Assembly (NCBI RefSeq): GCF_000226095.1
Contig: NC_016472.1
Coordinates: 7,316,001 to 7,380,000 of the forward strand
Direction of reading: 5' to 3'
Length of the DNA: 64,000 nt
From: Thermothelomyces thermophilus ATCC 42464
Taxonomy: Eukaryota; Ascomycota; Sordariomycetes; Sordariales; Chaetomiaceae
The position numbers and the translations under genes were made by a program. The notes under the pieces were generated by a model. It had not been told where the DNA came from and did no database searches. It was given only the letters and a program-made list of their open reading frames with translations. Positions 46,988 through 58,788 of this stretch are shown one piece after another; positions within the stretch are counted from its first letter, which is position 1; each line of letters opens with the position of its first letter.

Positions 46988-48298
46988 AGGGCGGGCGCCT
47001 AAAGGAAGAAGGCGTTGGCGAGCTTTGTTTATTCCAAGAGCACAAGAGTTTCAAGAAAAGGTTGATTAAAAAGGGGGGGGGGGGTTCTCGACGGTACCTT
47101 GATCGGGCCCCTCTCTCTCCCTACCCTATTTTGGGCGGCTCTATGTCGCCACCTAAAATCTAGTAGTAATTCATAATTTATCAACACGCTTCTGAAACAA
47201 ATCATATCAAGCGGGCACTTAAAAACAGTCTCTCCGCTTCCCTTCCCTGACGGTCTTTTTTTTTATATATATCAACATCACACGTTGCGACATGCATCGG
47301 TTGGAGAGAGCAAGTTGGTTTATGTTCCAGCTCTTGACCGGGAAAGCCCCAAGATTCTACTCTAGACTATTCACGCAAGCAGCGGAAATAGTTACGTCAA
47401 GGATGCCCGTGCCGTGAATGATTTTTTTTTTTTTTTTTTTTTTGGAATACTAGGCTCTCTCATTACGCGTGTACAGTAGACAGCGAGTAACCAAGCCTAC
47501 TTGGTAGCTCTTAAGACCTGCTGCGGCCACAGCCGGGGGCCCCCCTCCGGTCCAAATGAACCCATCAAAAACCACAGCTGCGGACGTGTCAAATCCGTAA
47601 TCATAAACCTCGCAAAACCGTAGTCGTAGTTAGTTGTAAGGAAGGGTATCCCGATCGTCTCTCTACGTGCTCGACCACCATTCACACCCCTCTCTCTCTC
47701 TCTTTGCCTGTCCACCGTGGTCCCGTCCCATCTAAGGTAGGTGGTCAACCTCACAGATTAAACCCCTCCTTTCCTTCTGTTGCCATAATAAACCCGAACC
47801 AAAAGCTCTGATGTTGTACGTATATGTACGTCGAAGAAAAAGACCGAACCGCATTCTTGATCCGTTGTCCTTCCTTCTTTCCGTTTGGGGAAAAAAATAA
47901 TAAAAATGAAAAAGAAAACAAGGATAAAACCGTCTCTGCAACGGCTGACCGAATGAATGTCAAAGAAAAAGAAACAGTTGTACGATGCCAGCCTGCCTAA
48001 CGCGTAGATGATGCTCCAAATCCCCATATATGCGGTCCGCTCGTGCTGTCTCGGCTCACTCGCTTGGTTTTGTCCCCCTTTCACCAACCCCGCTTCTGAC
48101 ACTTGATTTCCTCCCTCAATAGAGGAGGCCGTAAGCAAAACGACCGCCCCAGGCAGGAAGAAGGGAGTCAGACTAGACTAGCAGGGTCGAACCAGTCACG
48201 GGGGGGGTGGTGGGCTGACCGGGAGACCAAGCAGTACAAGGCGACGGCCGTGATTCTATGGCAGACCCGCCTTCCTCTTCTTTCCCCTCCCCTTCCCT
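46988..48298. other. 1.3 kb convergent spacer
   Basis: The spacer should hold the 3' ends of the aldehyde dehydrogenase (+) and areA (-) transcripts. T-runs, a T23-type tract at about 47421-47443 and a G-run at about 47074 are present; no gene is supported. Confidence 0.6.
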
Positions 48299-49176
48299 CT
48301 ATAAACTCATGGTCAACCACTCCCACTCCTGTGGCGCAGGCCGCTGGCTTCCTGGCCCGGCCAATGGCCTCTGCATGCCGCTACTGCCGCCGCTACTGCC
48401 AAAGCCACCCAAACTAAAGCTACTAGCACTGGGCTGCAACGAAGCCAGCCCCGCGCTCGAACCCAGGCTCGGCTTCGACAGGCCCGCCGACGACGTTGCC
48501 GCGCCCTCGTTGGATCCCGTAGAGCTCTCCGGGCTGTCGATGTCCATGCTGTTCAGCGACGGCTGCTCTGCCGCTGTGACGCTCTTGCTGTGGCGGCGTT
48601 GGCGTTTCGACGAAGACAACGAGGAAGAGGAGATGGCTGTGGTGCGCGGTACGGAGGCGGCGCCCGGGCCGGGAAGGTTCTTCGCCGGGGCCGCAGCGAT
48701 CGGAACGACACCCTTGCCGCCAACGGCAACATTGGTAGAGGAGATGGCATTGCCGTGGTAGCCGGTTGGCGTGTTTCCATTCCCGGTCGACGCGGCGCCG
48801 TTCGCGGAACTTTCGCTGTCGTTGGCGTTACCGGTCCGGTTCGAGGCTGCCGGCGGGGTGCTCGCCTGAGCTGGGGGAGGGTTGGCGCTGGAGGAGACGG
48901 ATAAAGTCGAGCCCCTCTTGCTTATCCCCCCAGAGGAGCCGCCGTTCTTCCTCGACCGGGTGCCGCCGCCGCCGACAGGAAGACTCGAACCGGAGCCGCG
49001 GTTCCGCTTCTTGATGACGTCCGTCTTCAAGCTCAGCGGGCGAACCACACCATGCAGCTTGAGGAAAAGACCGCAAGCATTGCAGAGGGGTTGGCCTTCG
49101 GGATTGCGGCGCCAGAGCGGCGTTGTCTGGGTGAAGCAGTTGGTACATGTTGTGGGGGTGTTAGTGTTGGAGGAAC

Positions 49177-49210
<34 letters not shown>

Positions 49211-51739
49211 GGTGGTGGTGGTAGTGGTGGTGGTGGTGGTGGTGGTGGCGTTGGAGTTGGAGTTCGTGCTGCTGCTGTTGCTCTCGTTCTGACTGCTTCC
49301 CGCGGCGGCTTGGAGGTTGGTTGTGGAACCCTGCCTCGAAGCTGGAGGAGGCGAGGACGGGCGGCTTGTAGAGACAGAGGAGAAGGCCGAGTTCTGGTTG
49401 GCCTCGGCTGGCGGCGAGTTCGGGGTCGACTGTGCCAACCTGTCGAACGGATTGCCCTTGCTTGTCAACCTCGGGGTCGATGCTGTCCGCGGTACCTTCC
49501 CGACGCGACCGTTCGTTGTACGGAAAGGCTGCGACTGCGACCTGTTCAGATTTCCGCCCTCCCAATCCCCCTTCGAGTCGACGTAGTCGGTCGTGGTGCC
49601 GCCTATTGTCACCTGTTTCCGAGTAGGCCCGCCAGGATACCTAGCCGCCTGCATGCTAAAGTTGCCCGGGAGAGATGGATCCCACTGCAGTGACGAACAG
49701 TCAAACGCACCGTCATCCATACTGCTTCCTTGGGGCGAGAGGTCCTGCGAGATTGGCAGATTGCGGTCGGCAAAGGCGCCGCCGTCCTCGTCGTCGGAAT
49801 CCGCTCCGAAGGAGAACATGCTCTCTTGGCCCAGCCCGACGGCGGGGGAACGAGCAGGGAGGTCTTGCTGGAACACCCGGGTCGGGTCGACATGGCTGAA
49901 AGAGCTCGGCGCCGTAAAAGCCGAGGACGTCTCGGGGCCGGTCGATGCGGCCGGGAACATCAGGTTTCCTCCATTCGCGCCGTAGGGGAACTGTTGGCCT
50001 AGCGGGTTGGCCATGGCGGCAGGGCCATTCCTATACGGATGTTGGCGCATCTGCCGCACATCCATGGAGCCAAAGTAGAAGCCATCGGCCTCGCCCAGGG
50101 GATGCGGTGTGGAAACGGCAGACTGATAGGCCGAGCCGGGAGGGGAATAGAAGTCGGCCCCTAGGGAGCCCGAAGGCATCGAGGAGGCATTATAGAGGCT
50201 GGCGAACGGGTCATTCGCCGCCATTGGCGAGGTGGCCGGCGAGAAGGAGAAGTTCTGCTGGAAGGGCCCGGCAGAGCTTATGCTCAGGTCGTTCCCCAAG
50301 CGGAAGGTGTCGAGCGGGAAGGGAACTCCCATCTGATTGGGCGGTTGGCTGGCGGCGGCGGGATGTTGTAAGTGGTCGAGTGAGTACTCCTGGAGGTCAG
50401 CGTCGGCATCGAGTCCACTTGTCGACAGGCCGCTGTTGACGGCGGGTACGTGGGGGGAGAAATTGGCCGGTCGTTTGCGGGTCTAGAGAGAGAGGCAATG
50501 GATCATCAGACCGCCATCACAAAAAAAGCAGGAAGGCATCTCGTGTCATCGAAAATACAAGACGGCTTCAAGGGGCGCGATGGATTTGACTCCAAAGACG
50601 ACCTGTACGCAGCAGCAAAAGGCGAGAGAACTTACACGTTGGCCGGTCTCGTCAATGCTAGTTTTGCGCGGGTGCCGAGGCAGATAGCCAAATTCGTCCT
50701 GAGGCCTCTGGTGGGCGGCAACGGGCACCGACTGGGGTGCAAGATGCTGAGACGACGACGAAGACGACGACGACGACGGCTCCTTGCGGTTCTTGATGGG
50801 AATGGCCGTCGCCGTGGTGTGAGCCGACCTCTCCTCCGCCTGGCGCATCGTTTCTGGGGTCGGGGTCAAGGCGAGGCCGGCCGGGGTTCCGACGTTATCG
50901 TTGTGAATGAAATCGTCCAGGTTCATCGGGTCCAACTGTGGCGGGGCATGTTCCGACGACTTGCGCAATTGCGCAATCCCACTGGGGGTATTTGCTGATG
51001 AGCTGGATGCACGACTTGTCCTTTGTTTGCCCACAGAAGTCAGCAAGCATTCTTCTTTTTCTACCCGGCTCTCTCCCAAGCTTTCTTTCTTTTCTTTTCT
51101 TTTCTTTCTTTCTTTCTTTCTCCCAGTCCTCCAACCGGCGAAGTACCACACAATCCGCGGGACACCAAGACGGGAAAGAAAGAAAGAAAGAAAGAAAAAA
51201 ACCTACTTTGTCGTGTTGGCTGCCTTCGTCTTCTGCAACTTGAGATGCATCATCCGCCACGTCAGGTTTTCCATGCGCTCCTGGGCGGGCAGGAGCTGTT
51301 TTGTCTTTGCGTAAAACTTCCAGATCTGGGTGGCCAGCGGGTCTTCCCTCTGCATCTCCTCCAGGCTCTGGGCCTCTCGCCGGGCACTCTGCTGGAAGGG
51401 CGGGAAGGCGGAGGCGCGCAGCAGGTCAAGGTGGGCGGCACCACCACCCTGAGCCAGGCCTAGGTTCAGGCGGCCATCGAGCAGGCCGGGACGCAATCCG
51501 CCGCCGCCCGCCGCTGCCGTCGTGGTCCCCGACGTCGCCGTCCTCGAGGCCGCCGTCGACGTTGATGTCGGCGGCACCGGCTTGGTACCGGAGGCAGATT
51601 CGAGTCGGTCGGTTTTCCGCGCCCCGGTCGCGGCGTCTGCTGGCCTTCGCGGAAAGCGAAAGTCGTGCTCTGTCATGGTGGGATGCATTGGGGCCAGCGG
51701 ACCAGGCGCCGCAGAGGAATCCGTCGTGGTCGCTGCCAT
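48299..51739 (-). CDS. nit-2: AreA/NIT-2 GATA transcription factor, nitrogen metabolite activator
   Basis: On the minus strand the exons are 51739-51207, 51020-50636 and 50482-48299, giving 1033 aa, very near the length of Neurospora NIT-2. Intron 1 (186 bp, GTAGGT..AAAG) restores [12 protein letters not shown]; intron 2 (153 bp, GTAAGT..CTAG) joins in phase 0 to [10 protein letters not shown]. The N-terminal region has the AreA-family block [18 protein letters not shown] followed by [10 protein letters not shown] second block ([17 protein letters not shown]) begins exon 2. The single GATA finger is C752-X2-C755-X17-C773-X2-C776, the fungal 17-residue loop class, followed by the basic arm. 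A Thr/Asn tract lies just before the finger. The C-terminus EWEWLTMSL is the segment through which NmrA/NMR restrains the factor. It activates genes for secondary nitrogen sources when ammonium and glutamine are scarce. The start is the ATG at 51739; an upstream GTG frame extension is ignored. Confidence 0.97.
49178..49250. repeat. Trinucleotide tracts encoding Thr/Asn runs next to the AreA finger
   Basis: On the plus strand GTT repeats (49178-49210) pass into GGT repeats (49211-49250). On the coding strand they encode about 12 Thr followed by 11 Asn, about 15-20 residues before the zinc finger. Length polymorphism between strains is likely. Confidence 0.9.
51081..51200. repeat. Inverted CTTT/GAAA repeats in areA intron 1
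   Basis: A CTTT-type tract (51081-51120) and a GAAA-type tract (51174-51200) are complementary and about 53 bases apart. Both lie inside areA intron 1 (51021-51206). In the transcript the U-rich arm starts immediately after the 5' splice site. Confidence 0.85.
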
Positions 51740-54700
51740 TGATTGCACTTCACTTCAATGGGCGAGACCTGGATCCAAACGATGTTGAGTCTGGATGGAG
51801 GGTTGAGGGAGCAACACCCGCGGGGCGGTCGACGCAATGGACCATCGCTCGTTCGTTGGCTCCGTTACTGTCCTCGGCTCTGGGGCCTTCCCCACGCCTG
51901 TGTGCAGCACAGGCCGCCCCTGCGGTGCAGTTCCCGGGTTCAGGTCCTGCCGATGGGGACTGGGCTTGTGGGCGCCCGGCGCGAATAGCCTGGGCAGAGG
52001 CGAACTGGCACTCCGGCTTTGCACAGTGTGTTCGGCCGCGCCTTTTCACTTAGTTACTGGCAAATCGGGCTTTTGACTATTAACAACCCACGAAATAAAT
52101 AGTGTAACGTCGCCAGAGAGGAACAAGAGGAAGAAAAAAAAGAAAGAAAAGAGTCCGAGACAACTCTAGGCGAAAGGCTTATTTTTTCTTTTACGTTTCT
52201 CGAAGGTTTACGGATGGTAAAGGAAAAAGCGGGTGGTTGCCCTCTGGGTAATTGTTCATGTGTTTTTTCTGGCTCCGCTCGCCACAGCGCCTCTCTCTCT
52301 CTAGCTGAGAACGGTGGAGATTCCCGTGGCCCCTGCCTGCCGCTGCTGACATGTCGCGATGTAATGGAACGCGGCCCCGCCAAGCCTCGTGGGAAGGCCC
52401 GGGACCAGGTGGCAACCTTGGGAAAGTGGGATGTGAAGGAGGAGAGAATTGCCAAATAAGGAAGACAGAAGGCGAGACTTGCGCGACACCCCAAAGACTC
52501 GATTGCTTCGCCAGCATGACAATGTGTACGCACGTCCGCGCCTAGGGATGCTGACATCATCATCATCATCTTCTTCTTCTTCCTCTCCTTCATCGTCTTA
52601 AATATGTGCCGAAGAAAGGAGGATTGCATTGTTCGCATTAACTCGAAAGTGCCACCGCCAGAAGGGAAGCGGTCATCCCAGCTCGTCAGGTCGTTTGCAA
52701 AGCCACGCCGGCCACCAGACGGCATGCAACCCACTACCGTAGTAGCGTTCGGGGACAGGGACCAACAAGGGCCCGTATGCTCAGTCCATTCAGAGACCCG
52801 CAGCGATTTCCGCTTCGAGTTGCTCCGCAGTCAACGACTACACTAACGACTAGTGTCGTGTAAGTGCGTAGTGTACGGAGTGCTGTACTGTACTGTACGG
52901 ATTACATACCGAGTATACTACCGCTGGCCTTGCTTCCTAGGAATGCAGGTCAAAATAACAAAGCGAACCTAGGAAGCAAATAGTTATTGCGGGACCGCTC
53001 TGAGATCCGCCGATGGTGTCGAGCATCCGCCATTCTCTCTCTCGCGCGCGCGCGTTTCCCGAGCCCCATGACTACTCTGCTGCCGATTTCAATCAGCTAT
53101 TTCAGAATTCCAGATTCAGAACGGACCGGCCTTAAATCTAGAAGCAACCTTTCCGGGATTGCAGGTGGGGGTTCCCCCCCCCCCCAATCCCTCCTTCCCT
53201 CCCTCCCTTCCCCCTTGCCCGGGAGCGAGCATCCAAAAGCTGAAGGCAACTGGTACGTCGGGCTAGGTAACTGGTACGTGAACATGCGCCTGGGTACATA
53301 CATACCTGACTAACTCTCAGTGCTAGAGCAACCACACACCGTGAGTTTGGAAGAAGCCAGGGCGGGATGTGGCGGTTTCTTGGCTGAAAGCACCCCGCGT
53401 CGCCGGCGGCGTTGTTGTTTGTTCGTTTGTTTGTTTGCAAGGGAATCAGTTGCAGTGCGCAGAACCGGAAGCGATTGTAAGGCACTCGAGTCGAGAGAAT
53501 GCGGCGGTTCATACCATGGCCGGTGATATGGACCAGGTTTCGCGATCAGCGGGTTTCGAAGCAGGATGTGCAGTTTGGTTCGCTAGGCAATCAGGAGTTC
53601 AACTACTCGCGATTACGGAGAACGGCGGCCTGTCTGCACGTTAGGGAAAACTCATACTGGGCCCCTCATCTAGGATATTGTACTATGTATGTAGGAGGCC
53701 TCTTCCCGGAATGCTTCTTGAGATGCCGGTTCAACGCAGCCAGCGGCGCGGGGTGCGGCCGGGTAGCGTACCAGGTTCGAGACCAGTCGACCGCTCACAT
53801 CACTTGTCTAGACCGGCCTCGAGGTCCGCACCGCTCCATCAGTCATGGCGGGATCATGGCCGTTGCCCCAAACTCATCAGAAACCGAGACGGGTAATGTG
53901 GACGTACTAAAGAGCAACAGAATACACCATCCCCCGTGGGTTGCGACAGAGATCTCGCCAACAAGATCGAGGCTGGCAACTTCGCACCACCCATCGTTCA
54001 GCCGACCTTGACCTGGTCTTCCCCCCACGCAGTTCCTGAAAGCGACAGTGCCGGCAAGACCTAGACCGAGCTCCCCGGCCGCGGTTGAGAATAGCCCGTT
54101 GGCAATTCTCCTCGTACTTTCACAACGTCTTCGTGTTGTGGAAGCCGCCAAAAAGTGGAGGGTTGGGAATGGAGCAGTTATCCCAGTTATCCCACCTTTT
54201 CTCGAAGACACGCGGATACGGGACCCAAGAGACGCGTTCTCGATTCCTCGAACGCGGGCTGCCCCGTGCATACATAGGTATCTTAAGGTAGGTAGTTATA
54301 GCGATTCGGTCCCCAGCTTTGCTTGCTCGAGTCGTCGAGGAGGGACCACGGGAGTACCTGTGCATGTACCGACCCGTACTGAGTACTCGTATCAACAGTA
54401 CATACATATGTACATACCAGGCACGGCGGGCCAAGCTTGGGAGCCTTTAGAGCGCTTGCATGGGGACCCCCACTCGATAAACCAAGCTGGGAAACAGCCC
54501 TCCAACCTCGGACCTCGAGACCCTAAAGCCTTTGCCGCGTCTAACCTTCAGTTTCCAGAGAGGCCAAGAGTGGGAGCTCGAAACATGCCACCGTCCCAAT
54601 TAGCCTCGCACCGAGATGCAATAGCGGCTATGTTGAGGCGCTGTGTATAGCTACTTCCAGAGGCTCTATGGTTCGTAGTCGAGTATACTAACACTACTAC

Positions 54701-54742
54701 TACCTTGAGTTAGCGCGGGTGGGTAACCGGTATTGATGTATG
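51740..54742. other. 3 kb upstream region of areA, no gene supported
   Basis: The first 1 kb should contain the areA promoter and leader, which is long in known homologues. The rest has C-runs (about 53176), a GTACT repeat near 52884 and CG-rich runs at about 53044. Open frames are short, overlapping and without domains. Confidence 0.6.
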
Positions 54743-54744
54743 TA

Positions 54745-54772
54745 CAGTGGGGTCAGAAAAGTGTTTGCCCAC
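54745..54772 (+). repeat. Left terminal inverted repeat
   Basis: This matches the reverse complement of 55674-55701 over 28 bases. TA precedes it. Confidence 0.95.
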
Positions 54773-55673
54773 CCACTTTTTCCACCCTCCAACTTCAAAG
54801 ACATACAGAACACGCAAAACAGGGCCAAACTGCCACCAAATTAATATTACAACTACGGCTATTTCAGTACTTGATTAGGCCACCTTGTGATTGAGCCAAA
54901 AGATCCATCCTTTTCCCCATACCCATAGTCAAATTGACCAGGAATTCAACAGGTATTTGGCTCCAGACTTCCTATAGTACTATAGCCATCTGAGCCACTG
55001 TCTTAATCTGATACCGCCTGTCAGAGATTTTTATCTTCATCCGGTGCCAGATATTTAATTAGACTGAGGTCTGGGCTCTGTGGTAGCCACTGAAGTAGCC
55101 GAACTTCGGCAGCTCTCTTCAACAGTTAAATAGACCCCTTATAGTGATATATTGCCCTATCCTTTTGCAATTATACCCCAGAGCCATAGATTGACCCCAT
55201 CTTATTATAGAAAGGAAAGAAGTATGGTATGAAGATCTGGTCGGTATATTTGAGTCGGTTTAACCGGGTACCCTAGGGCAGGGTGGTATAAGTGATTTAA
55301 GGGTATCTATTTGGTTAGTTCTTATATACCGTAGAAGGTACCAGACGGCTTGGTCATCTAACTTAGAAGGTCTTCCAGATCTGGGCTTTGATTGGAATGG
55401 CTTGTCGGCTCTATTGGTAAGGTTATATTTAACTTTCGAGATGGTATAGTTAATGGTCTATCGGCACGGGCTGTAATTATACCTCCTTTCAATCTAGCCA
55501 AATGGAGGCTATAAACTAGAGATATCTGGGCTTCTGTAAGTTCCTGGTAAATAGTCTTTGGTCTGGAAGCCATCTTATAGTATTGAAGAGGAGGTTGAAG
55601 ATGGAAAAGTCGGCGTAGCCGTCGTTGAAGTTGAAGAGGGGTAGTGATTTGGAAGTGGATTTCCAGGGTTGAA

Positions 55674-55701
55674 GTGGGCAAACACTTTTCTGACCCCACT
55701 G
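55674..55701 (-). repeat. Right terminal inverted repeat
   Basis: This matches the reverse complement of 54745-54772 over 28 bases. TA follows it. Confidence 0.95.
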
Positions 55702-55703
55702 TA

Positions 55704-58700
55704 CATTACGCTAGCGGAAAGTACACTAGTTAAAGCACTACTGGGTGTATACACTAGAGTAGGGATCGGTAGCTACTGCGTACGCTAGTGTAGTGTAGTC
55801 CCTAATAAAATACCTTATAACTGGTGTGGAATACTGCGTGGTATGTACAGTACACTACATACATAGTGCGGGTGAGTGCACGCCCCCGGGCCCACCGAGA
55901 TCCTCAGCCCCGAGGGCCACCCCATGGTTGCATCCAGCAACGGTCGCTTTCCCATCTTCATCAGCATCGAAAAAAGAAAGGCATGGGTCTTGATAATAAC
56001 TTTTTTGGTTATTCCCCCCGACACGGCTACACATACTTAGTGTACATGGGGTCCAGTACGTTGGGAGAAAAATTTGAACAACGCGGCGGTCGCCGTCACA
56101 GCCATGACACAGTCGGGCGAGTTTCACGTTTGTCTCCAGACACTCCTCCCTCCCTCACCTTGGAATCGCAATTTAGCCTCTGCGAAAACCGGCCGTTCGG
56201 CAGGAACCGGAACAAGTAGCTTCGCTTGCAGCCCGCCGGATGCTCGCTCCCGACATGGTGCGGTTGCCGTCTCTCCACTAGTGTAGTGTAAAGGATCCTT
56301 CCCAATCTTCGCCCGTACCGGAATCGGCCCGCATAGACGGCTCTTTCGAGTCGTTGCTTCGTGCGTTCCGGGCCCCTCGTTGTCGGTCTGCGAGGCTGTC
56401 GTTCATCCGATTTCGCTGGGGTTTCCCGCTCTTCGCAGCAGGCGTAATCCGCTAGTCCTTCTTCCCCCTCTCCTTCTCCAGTTGCGCCTTATCAATGGAC
56501 CCGATGTGTGTCGCGCGGGAAATCTGGGTCTTTTGCGAAACAAGACAGGGGGTTCCGGGGGTCCACGCTTACAACTACACATCCCTAGCCGAACCTGGTC
56601 CCGCTGCCCATTCACATGCCTTGCACGGCGATGCTCGACTCGGCGATAAGCTTAGCATCCGACAGCATCCACCAAATTTCCATCATCATATTAATGATGC
56701 CTCCAAAACGGGAACACGAACATATCGCTCTTTTCAACATGGCGGTGACAAGATCTGCCTGCTGGCATCCCCGCTTTGATCGAGTAGTGTATACAGTACT
56801 TGCCAACCTCGGTCCGCCCCATCGGACGGATCCCGGGGGGCGATCTCGATACCTTCTTCGGCTGTGCTCCGTCGTTGGCACGCGACACATTGCGTGAGAG
56901 ATCTTTGTCCACAGGTCCTCCCCGGCCGCGGCCGCTGCCGCTGCCGCTGCTGCTGCTGCTGCTGTGGGGTTTGCGTGGTTGCATGTGTGTGTACGGAGGA
57001 GTACTGTGTAACTTGGCTTCTGTGCTGGAGTCGAGTCGAGCAAAAAGCAACCGGAGGCTGTTTCACCGGAGAGCGCCCAATCAAGGGTGCAAGTGTGCGA
57101 GCCCTGTGGGGGTTGACCGCATCCGCCATGGGTGCCGGGCGGGTGCGTGGGGGCAATTGGGTGATTGCCCGACACATTGATATGAAATCGATTGTTTGGA
57201 CTGATGACTGTCAATAACGAGCCGTTCCGCTCTGCAGAACCCTAACCCTGTCCCTCACCTCGGGAGGAAGAGGTGGGGGGGAAGGGGGAGAAGGAAATGA
57301 GGGGTGGTCTCGACAGGCCAAAAAAAAAAAATAATAATAATAATAAAAGAAGAAGAAGAAGATTGCGATGTTCTCAGTGCTCGCTATACGTTTGGGTGCA
57401 AAGGGCGTGGGAAGGAGATTGGGGCAACGTCCTGACTATATACACCTCGCTCGACGGAGCGACTCCCCTCCTCCCCTCCTATCACCGAGGTTGATATGGC
57501 TCTGCCGTTGTCCATTCAGAGTCTGGGGATACGGTGAGGTCTGATTCGCAATCTCTTGCACGGGTGAGCACATGGGTTGCGGACATGGGCGAGCGCACGG
57601 GTGAGCATCTTTTGGAGTTCTCCGTGGGCATGCTTCCCCTAACTACGCGCGACATTATCCGTACATAAAAGGAGCGTTCCGAGCAACACTGGTACAGTAC
57701 ATACATGACCACGTCTGTACGTATGTACATACTTCGTACGGCACATCTGATTATCTGCCTCCGCTCATTATTACAACTGAGGCTCGAGGATCCTCCCCGT
57801 TCGTGCAGTCCCCCATTGGACCCCTATATATACATACCATACCCCCATGGGGCACCAAAAATATGGCCTTGGCGGACCGAACCGCATTCCTCCAAAGACA
57901 GAGATTCGGCACCCCGTTCGTTCTTGCTACGTTCCAGGGATAGGTATCCCCGAACTCAGGATGACTAACACTACCGCCGGCGTGTCCGGCCGTGGAACTC
58001 CATCTTGCAACAGAGTTGGACCCTCGTCACTGTTCTCGCTTGTCTGGTTTTTCCTCCGGCACTAGCACTTGCACGATAACCGCAGCCCACTCATTCCTCT
58101 TTCTCTACTGCATGGGACTTCTTAGTGAGTGAGTCCATCGAGTTCCGTATTTACCCCAAACGCCTCGGAGCGAGCCAAGTCTTTCCCTTCTGAGAGTGGT
58201 TCAAGCTGGCATGCCATTACCGCCTCCCGTATTGGCCGTCTTTATGGATGACCTCGTCCAAGGGACGGAGCACCGAGTACGTCTACTGCCTAGTGGCACC
58301 GACAACAGATGGAATTGGTCGTCGAGCGTGACCTTATTTTTTTTTTTAAAATCGTTTCTCTTTAATCTTAAATCTTATTCCCCACCAGTTTCCTCCTGTG
58401 ACCTACAAACCAGCAACAGCAGTCTGCCAGAGATTCCAAGGGCTGCTCGACGGCGGCGTTGATCTGCGTGTTATGGCATGGTTGAGGACAAGAAAAAATT
58501 AAAAAGGAAGTTGCTATATGCTATCATAGAATCATCTTATACCGGGACATCAGGTTTCTTTGCAAAGGACTGAGAAAACATTCCTCCACCATCAACCTCG
58601 GGTCAGGGGTACACCGCTCCATCCAGAATGGGCCCCTCTCTCTCTCTTGCCAGGACCATCGAGTAACAGCTCCCCATAAGAGACATCAACCCGAGAACAG

Positions 58701-58788
58701 AGGAAACAGACAACGAGCAAACGCCTCCCCCCTCCCCCTCCCCCCCCCCCCCACAAAACTCACAACGGGCTGGCCCCACGCCAGCCTT
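55704..58788. other. 3.1 kb spacer right of the transposon
   Basis: No gene is supported. The stretch begins with a dense patch of GTACACTAG- and TAGTGTAG-type motifs (55705-55860). A perfect GTATGTACATAC copy lies at 57721-57732, and a purine-rich microsatellite at about 57321-57362. Its right end is the 3' flank of the GPI-protein gene, including a C-run at about 58736-58752. Confidence 0.6.

Larger units (their letters stand above)
54745..55701 (-). mobile_element. Decayed, non-autonomous Tc1/mariner-type transposon
   Basis: Perfect 28-bp terminal inverted repeats (54745-54772 and 55674-55701, ends CAGTGGGGTCAG) are flanked by TA dinucleotides at 54743-54744 and 55702-55703, the target duplication expected of Tc1 elements. 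The 957-bp interior is AT-rich against GC-rich flanks. On the minus strand an ATG at 55573 opens about 70 codons resembling a transposase N-terminus. Further along, in broken frames, come PQSPDL (about 55075) and a C-terminal block ending before the left repeat, both typical of DD34E Tc1 transposases. The first catalytic part is missing and stops are frequent, so it is inactive. The AT bias and C-to-T type stops suggest RIP. Confidence 0.88.

Noticed and set aside
45688-47163. Plus-strand frame of 491 codons within the aldehyde dehydrogenase
   Set aside because: Out-of-frame overlap; Arg/Pro-rich translation typical of frame-shifted GC-rich coding DNA.
51740-51748. Upstream extension of AreA by three codons
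   Set aside because: It would start at GTG; the ATG at 51739 is a normal start and fits family N-termini.
57238-57250. Telomere-like sequence (two CCCTAA units)
   Set aside because: Fewer than three units, inside a normal spacer; chance occurrence.
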